Part shown: in pieces, positions 1 to 5,327 of the stretch
How the letters are laid out: each line of letters opens with the position of its first letter
Position numbering within the stretch: the stretch's first letter is position 1
Source: Chloroflexota bacterium
GTDB taxonomy: Bacteria > Chloroflexota > Anaerolineae > Anaerolineales > UBA11579
DNA length: 6,135 bases
NCBI GenBank assembly: GCA_030610225.1
Contig: JAUWSD010000078.1
Location: 1 to 6,135 of the forward strand
Reading direction: 5' to 3'
Translations under genes and position numbers: made by a program
Notes under the pieces: generated by a model
Told to the model about the DNA's origin: nothing
What the model saw: the letters and a program-made list of their open reading frames with translations, nothing else
The model's database searches: none

Positions 1-607
1 TGCAAACATCCTTGATGATCTCGCCATTACCGTGACATTGGGGGCAGGTGGTAACCTGTACCATTGATCCAAAGATGGTCTGGCGGGATTGCCTGACCTC
101 GCCGTGACCTTTGCACATTTCGCATTTATCAGGGGATGATCCGGGTTCATGTTTTTTGCCATTGCAACGGGTGCAGGGCTCATCTCTGGTGATGTCAACT
201 TCCCGTTCAACTCCAAATACTGCTTCTTCAAATTCGATATTGAGAATGTACTGTAAGTTTGAACCTCTTCGAGGGCGGTTTGGACTTCTGCTGCGGCCGC
301 CAAAGCCGAACAAATCACCAAAGCCGAACATTTCAAGAATGTCGTTGTAATTTAACCCGCTGAAGTCTGGAGCACCGCCAAATCCATTTAATCCGGAATG
401 GCCAAAACGATCATAGGCTGCCCGTTTTTCCTCATCTGAAAGAACAGCGTATGCCTCGTTGATCTCCTTAAATCGATCCTCTGCATCTTCTTCTTTGCTG
501 ACATCTGGGTGAAATTGACGTGCTAATTTCCTGAATGTTGTTTTAATTTCTTCCTTGGAGGATCCTTTGGAAACTCCAAGAACTTCGTAGTAATCTCTCT
601 TTGCCAT
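1..607 (-). CDS. dnaJ: Chaperone protein DnaJ (Hsp40), C-terminal part cut off by the window edge
   Basis: This is the co-chaperone that delivers unfolded clients to DnaK and stimulates its ATPase in the cytoplasm. The frame is open from the ATG at 607 to the left edge and gives 202 residues, against about 370-385 for a full family member. The J domain is residues 4-69 (start MAKRDYYEVLGV) with the invariant HPD at 33-35. A Gly/Phe-rich linker follows at about 71-104, with repeated FGFG. The zinc-finger domain begins near 145: C145-C148, C162-C165 and C188-C191, and C202 is the first Cys of the fourth pair at the edge. The first motif reads CTRCNGKK, with Lys152 where the CxxCxGxG consensus has Gly; motifs two (CEMCKGHG) and three (CPQCHGNG) are canonical. 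A short AGGG (611-614) lies 3 bases before the ATG, a weak and close ribosome site. It is the last visible gene of the hrcA operon, 130 bp after dnaK. The zinc domain makes it a type I DnaJ and not CbpA. Confidence 0.98.
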   Translation of the reverse strand, partial: MAKRDYYEVLGVSKGSSKEEIKTTFRKLARQFHPDVSKEEDAEDRFKEINEAYAVLSDEEKRAAYDRFGHSGLNGFGGAPDFSGLNYNDILEMFGFGDLFGFGGRSRSPNRPRRGSNLQYILNIEFEEAVFGVEREVDITRDEPCTRCNGKKHEPGSSPDKCEMCKGHGEVRQSRQTIFGSMVQVTTCPQCHGNGEIIKDVC

Positions 608-626
608 AAGCCCTGTTTGTAATTGT

Positions 627-710
627 TCGAAGCACTGCTTCGACTTGATAAAGATCGAGGATAAATCCTCAACCTTTATTATGCAAGAGCGAGAATATTC
701 TCGCCCTTGC
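627..710 (-). other. Three consecutive RNA stem-loops between dnaK and dnaJ
   Basis: Reading down the minus-strand transcript, hairpin 1 spans 710-683: 13 pairs around a 2-base centre (realistically 12 pairs and a tetraloop), with one G-U wobble at 705/688. Hairpin 2 spans 674-653: about nine pairs closed by a UUUA loop, including two G-U wobbles. Hairpin 3 spans 643-627: 8-base perfect arms TCGAAGCA/TGCTTCGA around one base. On the plus strand the wobble positions become A-C mismatches, so the structures suit the operon RNA better. No U-run follows any of them in the transcript direction, so they do not look like intrinsic terminators. Processing, stability or transcript-ratio control between dnaK and dnaJ is an inference. 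Confidence 0.6.
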
Positions 711-737
711 CATAATTATTTATTTTGAAAACAGATA

Positions 738-2636
738 TTATTCTGTTTCTGTGAATTCACCGTCAACTACATCCTCATCATCTGAGCCTGCATCATCTGC
801 TGATCCTTCTGGTGAGGTAGGAGCTTGTTCCTGGCCAGCCTGATATGCTGCTGCACCAAGACCCTGTACCACTTCCATAAGCTCTTCAGTACCTTTCTTG
901 AGTGCGTCCACATCGTCTGTTTCAAGGATTTCTTTGAGTTTATCTGCAGCTTCCTGGACTTTAGTCTTCAGATCTGCATCAACTTTATCTTCAAGGTCTT
1001 TGAGTGCTTTCTCAGAAGTGTAGATAGCATTGTCAGCAGTGTTTCGCGCTTCGATCAAGTCTTTGCGTTTTGAGTCTTCTGCTGAGTGTTTTTCTGCATC
1101 CTGTTTCATATTCTTGACTTCTTCATCGCTCAAGCCAGATGAAGCAGTGATAGTGATGTTCTGGGAGCGTCCGGTGGCTTTATCCTGAGCTGTTACTTTC
1201 AGGATACCGTTCGCATCGATATCGAATGTTACTTCGACTTGAGGTACGCCGCGGGGAGCTGGTGGGATGCCATCTAGGATGAATCTACCCAGCGATTTGT
1301 TGTCTTTTGCCATTGGGCGTTCACCCTGCAGGACATGGATCTCAACCTGGTTCTGATTGTCGCTGGCGGTTGAGAATACCTGGCTCTGACGGGTTGGGAT
1401 GGTGGTGTTTCGTTCGATCAATGGTGTCGCAACGCTGCCCAGGGTCTCAATCGAGAGTGTTAGTGGGGTTACGTCCAGAAGGAGAATGTCTTTGACCTCT
1501 CCACCAAGAACGCCAGCCTGAATTGCTGCGCCAACTGATACAACTTCGTCAGGATTCACACCTTTGTGTGGTTCTTTGCCGAACATCTTGCGTACAGCTT
1601 CCTGCACTGCAGGCATACGGGTCATACCACCAACAAGGATGATCTCGTCAATTTCACTTTCCTTCAAGTCTGCATCACTCATGGCCTGGCGGACTGGTCC
1701 GAGTGTGCGTTCAACCAGATCAGCAGTGAGCTGCTCAAGTTTTGCGCGGGTTAGTGTGGTGACAAAATGTTTTGGACCGGATGCATCTGCCGTGATGTAA
1801 GGTAGGTTGATCTCTGTCTGCACCATGGTTGACAATTCGATCTTCGCCTTTTCTGCAGCTTCTTTTAATCTCTGCAGGGCCTGGCGGTCTTTGGTCAGGT
1901 CAATACCCTGGCTCTTCTTAAATTCATCTACCAGATAGGAGATGATCTCCTGGTCAAAGTCATCACCGCCGAGGAATGTGTCACCTGAAGTTGAGCGAAC
2001 CTGGAATACACCTTCACCAACATCCAGGATGGAAATATCAAATGTTCCACCACCGAGGTCATAGACTGCGATGATCTCATTTGCTTTCTTGTCCAAGCCG
2101 TAGGCAAGGGATGATGCTGTTGGTTCGTTGATGATGCGCAGAACTTCGAGCCCGGCGATCTTGCCAGCATCTTTGGTGGCATTTCGCTGGCTGTCATTAA
2201 AGTATGCGGGGACAGTGATTACTGCCTGTGTGATCGTCTCGCCCAAGTATGCTTCCGCATCACTTTTGAGCTTTGACAGTATCATGGCTGAGATCTCTGG
2301 GGGTGAATATTCTTTGTCACCCAGCATTACGCGGACATCACCATTATCTGCTTTTGTAACTTTATATGGAACGTGCTTGATGGCGTGCTGTGTTTCTTTG
2401 TCATCATATTTTCGTCCCATGAATCGTTTAATTGAGAAAATGGTGTTCTCAGGGTTGATGACTGCCTGGTTTCGTGCAATCCGACCGACAAGTCTCTCAC
2501 CATTTTTATTGATCGCAACAACAGAGGGAACCAGTCGTTCACCTTCCGCTGATGGGATCACTGTCGGTTCGCCGCCTTCCATTGCTGCGACAACCGAGTT
2601 TGTTGTACCGAGATCGATACCGATAATTTTACTCAT
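738..2636 (-). CDS. dnaK: Chaperone protein DnaK (Hsp70)
   Basis: This is the cytoplasmic ATP-dependent Hsp70 that binds exposed hydrophobic peptides, cycling with DnaJ and GrpE. It has 632 residues, the usual length. The nucleotide-binding domain covers about 1-380 and carries all three Hsp70 signatures: IDLGTTNS at 7-14, the phosphate-2 motif VYDLGGGTFDISIL at 191-204 (Thr198 equals the E. coli autophosphorylation Thr199), and IILVGGMTRMPAVQE at 332-346. The hydrophobic interdomain linker DILLLDVTPLTL is at 383-394, the substrate-binding beta domain runs to about 505, and the helical lid and acidic tail (EDVVDGEF at 621-628) complete it. Residues about 74-104 align with the lobe-I segment present in E. 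coli DnaK and absent from Firmicutes proteins. The motif after INEP reads TASSLAYG where TAAALAYG is usual. The start is supported by a strong AGGAGG 8 bases upstream. It lies 12 bp after grpE, so the two are co-transcribed and probably translationally coupled. Confidence 0.99.
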   Translation of the reverse strand: MSKIIGIDLGTTNSVVAAMEGGEPTVIPSAEGERLVPSVVAINKNGERLVGRIARNQAVINPENTIFSIKRFMGRKYDDKETQHAIKHVPYKVTKADNGDVRVMLGDKEYSPPEISAMILSKLKSDAEAYLGETITQAVITVPAYFNDSQRNATKDAGKIAGLEVLRIINEPTASSLAYGLDKKANEIIAVYDLGGGTFDISILDVGEGVFQVRSTSGDTFLGGDDFDQEIISYLVDEFKKSQGIDLTKDRQALQRLKEAAEKAKIELSTMVQTEINLPYITADASGPKHFVTTLTRAKLEQLTADLVERTLGPVRQAMSDADLKESEIDEIILVGGMTRMPAVQEAVRKMFGKEPHKGVNPDEVVSVGAAIQAGVLGGEVKDILLLDVTPLTLSIETLGSVATPLIERNTTIPTRQSQVFSTASDNQNQVEIHVLQGERPMAKDNKSLGRFILDGIPPAPRGVPQVEVTFDIDANGILKVTAQDKATGRSQNITITASSGLSDEEVKNMKQDAEKHSAEDSKRKDLIEARNTADNAIYTSEKALKDLEDKVDADLKTKVQEAADKLKEILETDDVDALKKGTEELMEVVQGLGAAAYQAGQEQAPTSPEGSADDAGSDDEDVVDGEFTETE

Positions 2637-2644
2637 TTTTCAAT

Positions 2645-2650
2645 CCTCCT
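2645..2650 (-). promoter_or_regulatory. dnaK ribosome binding site overlapping the grpE stop codon
   Basis: A perfect AGGAGG (2650 down to 2645) sits 8 bases before the dnaK ATG and shares two bases with the grpE stop TAG (2651-2649). It is the strongest Shine-Dalgarno in the window. The overlap suggests that ribosomes finishing grpE help start dnaK, while the strong site lets dnaK be made in excess of grpE. Confidence 0.85.
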
Positions 2651-3212
2651 AACTTGCTACTCGTACCAGGGCGTGTCTGAGGACGCGCTCTCCGATCATG
2701 TAGCCTGTTTGAATTTCTTCGATTATTTGCCCTGATTTATGGTCGGGGCTTTCTTCCTGTGATATTGCTTCATGGAATTTCGGGTCAAAATCCTGACCTT
2801 CAACATCCATGGGTACTACACCTTCATTTCCTAAAATTACATGGAATTTTTGGTAGATTAATTCTATTCCTGCGATCCAATCAGAATTTTCATCAGCATT
2901 TGGTTGATTGTCTAATGCACGCTTCATGTCATCCATGCTGGGCAGGAATTGTTTGATAACCCTGGTTGCAGCATCTTCAAACATCATGATCTGCTGTGCT
3001 TCTTTGCGTTTTTTATAGTTCACGAAATCTGCCTGGGCTCGGAGCCAGTTGTCTTTGTTCTCTAGAGCTTCATTTTGGAGAGACAGCATTTTTTCCTGCA
3101 TCTCAGCGACTTCATCAATACTCAATTCAAGCACCTCTTCCGAAGGTCCTGTCATTTCAAGATCTTCATTCTCTATATTTTCTTTTTTGTTGTCTTTTCT
3201 ATTCTTTGCCAT
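2649..3212 (-). CDS. grpE: Nucleotide exchange factor GrpE
   Basis: GrpE is a homodimeric cytoplasmic factor that releases ADP from DnaK and so resets the chaperone cycle. It has 187 residues, typical for the family. Residues 1-28 are charged and probably disordered. A long helix predicted to form the dimeric coiled coil runs from about 29 to 80 and includes the conserved stretch NWLRAQADFVNYKKR (55-69). The C-terminal beta domain that inserts into the DnaK cleft carries FDPKFHEAI (142-150) and the family-ending motif GYMIGERVLRHALVRV (170-185), where His180 replaces the common Pro. The start is set by a GAGG (3217-3220) 4 bases before the ATG and by MAKNRK, a plausible N-terminus. It lies 45 bp after hrcA and 12 bp before dnaK in the same operon. 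Confidence 0.98.
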   Translation of the reverse strand: MAKNRKDNKKENIENEDLEMTGPSEEVLELSIDEVAEMQEKMLSLQNEALENKDNWLRAQADFVNYKKRKEAQQIMMFEDAATRVIKQFLPSMDDMKRALDNQPNADENSDWIAGIELIYQKFHVILGNEGVVPMDVEGQDFDPKFHEAISQEESPDHKSGQIIEEIQTGYMIGERVLRHALVRVAS

Positions 3213-3257
3213 AATTCCTCAATAAATTCTTTGTTTTATACCGATGCTATGCTACGA

Positions 3258-4322
3258 TCATCCTTCTGTGTAATTCTTTCCTAAATTCTCACTGACGATA
3301 TTACTCATTAAACGGGAAACAAAATTAACGGTTGAAATTGTATGCCCATATGGCATTCTAATTGGGCCAAGAACTCCCAGGTAACCGCTGGCAAGGTCCT
3401 GCACTCCGTATCTTCCGAGTACCAATGAGCAGTCGCTCAATTCTTCCCAGTTACCTTCTCCGCCGATCAGAACCTGCACTCCGCCGATCTCCGAATTCTT
3501 TACCGTTTGGGAGAGTAATTCTTCAAGCATAGTGGGTTCTTCAAGAACTTTGAGGGCGCGGAGAGCTGTTTCCGAATTTGCAAATTCAGGTTCAGATAAC
3601 ACATTGGTCCAGCCTTCCTGGAATATCTCTCCAGCTATAGATTGAGATGAGCGGGTCATTTCTTCATAGACCAGTTTATAAATATCTTGCCCCAGTGCGT
3701 CCAGATTAAGTGAGAGCGAATCCAGGTCAGTTACATCTTTATTGATTAATAGCGAGTTAAGTTTTTCAGCTGTTGCTGTCAGTTTTTCATGTTGGACCGG
3801 CTCACTGAGTACCAGCATTTGCTGGCAGACATTTCCGTTCATAGTAACCAGAACCATTAACACCTGCCGTCCTGTGGTAGGGATCAACTGCAGCAGTTTA
3901 AAGCGGGTATCTTCGGTTAATGGGGCTGTGACGATCGAAGCTGCATTGGATTGATGAGCAAGTATTGATGCTGCCAGATGCGCCCATTCCTTTGAATCAT
4001 GACGGGCCTGGTAGAACTGGTGTGTGATGGTGTGTTTCAGTGAATCGGGCAGGGCAGGCCGCTGCATTAATTGGCGGACAAAGAAACGGTAACCGTCTTC
4101 TGTGGGGATCCTGCCTGCTGAAGTATGCGGCTGGCGGAGGAATCCGGCTTCTGACAATGCCATCATCTCGTTCCTGATGGTAGCTGAACTGAGATCGAGA
4201 GCATATTTCTCGACAAGGGTATTTGAGCCGACAGGTTTTGCAGAATTAACATAATCCTGCACAACAAGTCCCAATATTAGTTTTTGTCTTTCTGTTAGAT
4301 TACTCATCTTCTTCTTTCCCAT
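3258..4322 (-). CDS. hrcA: Heat-inducible transcription repressor HrcA
   Basis: HrcA is the dimeric repressor that binds CIRCE and shuts off class I heat-shock genes until misfolded protein draws away the chaperone that keeps it active. There are 354 residues from the first ATG. The N-terminal winged-helix region (about 8-80) has the family hallmarks LTERQKLIL, a recognition-helix segment SSATIRNEM (45-53), and the wing motif QPHTSAGRIPTEDGYRFFV (64-82). The central region is more divergent. The C-terminus holds LGPIRMPYGHTISTVNFVSR, the usual HrcA ending. Start choice is uncertain. The ATG at 4322 lies two bases after the extended CIRCE hairpin with no free ribosome site. The ATG at 4307 (codon 6, giving MSNLTERQ) follows purine-rich GGGAAAGAAGAAG and matches how most HrcA proteins begin, so I slightly prefer it. 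It is the first gene of the operon and is itself under the CIRCE operator, giving autoregulation. Confidence 0.98.
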   Translation of the reverse strand: MGKKKMSNLTERQKLILGLVVQDYVNSAKPVGSNTLVEKYALDLSSATIRNEMMALSEAGFLRQPHTSAGRIPTEDGYRFFVRQLMQRPALPDSLKHTITHQFYQARHDSKEWAHLAASILAHQSNAASIVTAPLTEDTRFKLLQLIPTTGRQVLMVLVTMNGNVCQQMLVLSEPVQHEKLTATAEKLNSLLINKDVTDLDSLSLNLDALGQDIYKLVYEEMTRSSQSIAGEIFQEGWTNVLSEPEFANSETALRALKVLEEPTMLEELLSQTVKNSEIGGVQVLIGGEGNWEELSDCSLVLGRYGVQDLASGYLGVLGPIRMPYGHTISTVNFVSRLMSNIVSENLGKNYTEG

Positions 4323-4325
4323 AAA

Positions 4326-4352
4326 TTAGCACTCTCATATTGAGAGTGCTAA
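4326..4352 (-). promoter_or_regulatory. CIRCE operator (HrcA binding site)
   Basis: The site is TTAGCACTC, nine bases, then GAGTGCTAA, an exact match in both arms to the CIRCE consensus. It lies between the hrcA promoter and the first hrcA ATG, so it is transcribed and would act both as DNA operator and as an RNA hairpin. The nine-base spacer is itself partly complementary (TCA/TGA), and one more outer base pairs (4325/4353). The palindrome therefore has 13-base arms around only three bases. No second CIRCE copy is seen before grpE, dnaK or dnaJ, so one operator would control the whole operon. Confidence 0.98.
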
Positions 4353-4368
4353 TGGGTACTATCATGTG

Positions 4369-4398
4369 ATTTTATCATGTACATATCGTGAGCGTCAA
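4369..4398 (-). promoter_or_regulatory. Sigma-A type promoter of the hrcA-grpE-dnaK-dnaJ operon
   Basis: On the minus strand, -35 TTGACG (4398-4393) is followed after 18 bases by -10 TAAAAT (4374-4369), preceded by TGA, which makes an extended -10 (TGnTAAAAT). The expected start near 4362 puts CIRCE about 10 bases into the transcript, the usual arrangement for HrcA repression. A direct repeat ATCATGT (4361-4367 and 4374-4380, plus strand) brackets the -10. Confidence 0.75.
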
Positions 4399-4423
4399 GT
4401 TGTGATTGCCCGTAATGGGAATT

Positions 4424-4443
4424 TCTAATATTAGATTAATATT
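4424..4443. repeat. AT-rich palindrome cluster between trmD and the hrcA promoter
   Basis: Two overlapping symmetric elements lie here: a perfect 12-base palindrome TCTAATATTAGA (4424-4435) and an inverted repeat AATATTA-GAT-TAATATT (4427-4443). They lie 26 bp upstream of the hrcA -35 and 20 bp downstream of the trmD stop. There is no GC-rich stem or U-run, so it is a poor intrinsic terminator. An operator or chance in AT-rich DNA are both possible. Confidence 0.4.
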
Positions 4444-4463
4444 TTGTGGAAAACAATGAAAAT

Positions 4464-5186
4464 CTATTCCAGAGAGTTGATAAATTCCCGTTCCTCATCC
4501 GAAAAATCGGTTGATTCCAGCATTTCTGGCCGTCTTTGATATGTCCTGAGGATAGATTGCTGTCTGCGCCATTTTGCTATCTTTTTGTGGTCTCCCGATT
4601 TAAGGACATCCGGCACTTCCCAGCCCCTGAACTCAGCCGGGCGGGTATAGTGCGGTCCTTCGAGAAGACCATTTGCATGGGAATCATTGCCAACTGCACC
4701 TGGATCTCCGAGTGTGCCGGGAAGGAAACGGGTGACAGCATCAATGATAGCCAGAGCAGGAAGCTCGCCGCCAGTGAGCACAAAATCTCCGATAGAGATC
4801 TCATCTGTGATCAAATGCTGGCGTATCCTTTCGTCCACACCTTCATACCTGCCACAGATGAAAGCGATATGGTCGTGTTTTGAAAGTTCTTCAGCGACCG
4901 ATTGGTTGAAGAGCCGCCCTTGGGGCGATACCAGGATCACAGGGCAGGTTGGGGGAGCGCCAAGAACCTCTTCGCTGGCCGCGAAGATGGGGTCTGCTTT
5001 CATTATCATCCCACCGCCGCCGCCGTATGGAACATCATCGGTTGTATGGTGTTTATCCTTTGCCCAATCCCGGATATCATGGACGCTAACATCAATGATC
5101 CCATTTTCCTGCGCGCGTTTGAGGATGCTTTCATTCAAGTAGGGGGAAATGATCTGGGGGAATATCGTAAATACGTCAAATTTCAT
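4464..5186 (-). CDS. trmD: tRNA (guanine-N1-)-methyltransferase TrmD (m1G37)
   Basis: TrmD methylates N1 of G37 next to the anticodon of tRNAs reading CUN, CCN and CGG codons, using S-adenosylmethionine, and so prevents +1 frameshifting. It is generally essential. It has 240 residues against 240-255 for the family. The SPOUT trefoil-knot domain (about 1-160) carries the glycine-rich loop YGGGGGM (54-60), GRYEGVDERI (112-121) and the SAM-binding knot SIGDFVLTGGELPA (131-144). Arg153 and Asp168 match E. coli Arg154 and Asp169, the catalytic pair. The C-terminal tRNA-binding part includes GLLEGPHYTRP (173-183) and the helical WRRQQSILRTYQRRPEML region (206-223). The start fits the near-universal MKFDVFTIFP opening, although the ribosome site is weak (GAG, 9 bases upstream). 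It is alone here, with no rpsP, rimM or rplS next to it. It is co-oriented with hrcA but separated by a promoter and CIRCE. Confidence 0.98.
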   Translation of the reverse strand: MKFDVFTIFPQIISPYLNESILKRAQENGIIDVSVHDIRDWAKDKHHTTDDVPYGGGGGMIMKADPIFAASEEVLGAPPTCPVILVSPQGRLFNQSVAEELSKHDHIAFICGRYEGVDERIRQHLITDEISIGDFVLTGGELPALAIIDAVTRFLPGTLGDPGAVGNDSHANGLLEGPHYTRPAEFRGWEVPDVLKSGDHKKIAKWRRQQSILRTYQRRPEMLESTDFSDEEREFINSLE

Positions 5187-5228
5187 TTTGCTGCTCTTTT
5201 CTATATATGATCAGGATATACCTATCAG

Positions 5229-5234
5229 ATTATA
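5229..5234 (-). promoter_or_regulatory. Possible -10 element of the trmD promoter
   Basis: A perfect TATAAT lies on the minus strand, 42 bp before the trmD ATG, in the divergent region. No convincing -35 is found 16-18 bases upstream of it (CGCATA at 17), and there is no TGn extension. Transcription would start near 5222 with a leader of about 36 bases. The AT-rich context means the match could be chance. Confidence 0.35.
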
Positions 5235-5292
5235 TATTAAGTTGGTGAAAATATGCGTAGGGTAATTGTGATAAAAGCGGAAGCTAAACAGC

Positions 5293-5321
5293 TTGACTAT
5301 TAAAAAACGGCGCGGTAAGAT
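5293..5321 (+). promoter_or_regulatory. Promoter of the TPR-protein gene, likely giving a leaderless transcript
   Basis: The -35 TTGACT (5293-5298) is separated by exactly 17 bases from the -10 TAAGAT (5316-5321). Six bases (GAAACG) then lead to A5328, the first base of the gene's ATG and the expected transcription start. A small inverted repeat AAGCT-AAAC-AGCTT (5281-5294) overlaps the first two bases of the -35 and could be an operator. No Shine-Dalgarno lies before the ATG, consistent with leaderless translation. Confidence 0.6.
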
Positions 5322-5327
5322 GAAACG

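Noticed and set aside
608..643. RNA thermometer controlling dnaJ translation
   Set aside because: Hairpin 3 ends 12 bases before the AGGG ribosome site and does not pair with it, so nothing visibly hides the start.
683..710. Hairpin 1 as a Rho-independent terminator after dnaK
   Set aside because: In the transcript direction it is followed by AUAAUAAAGG and no U-run, and dnaJ lies on the same strand just beyond, as expected for one operon.
2128..2652. A 174-codon open frame on the plus strand across the start of dnaK
   Set aside because: It is fully antisense to the strongly supported dnaK, has no recognisable motif, and reflects codon structure of the real gene on the other strand.
4687..5142. 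A 151-codon plus-strand frame (and a 115-codon one) opposite trmD
   Set aside because: It lies wholly within trmD, whose motifs are intact along the full length; composition is low-complexity and no ribosome site is seen.
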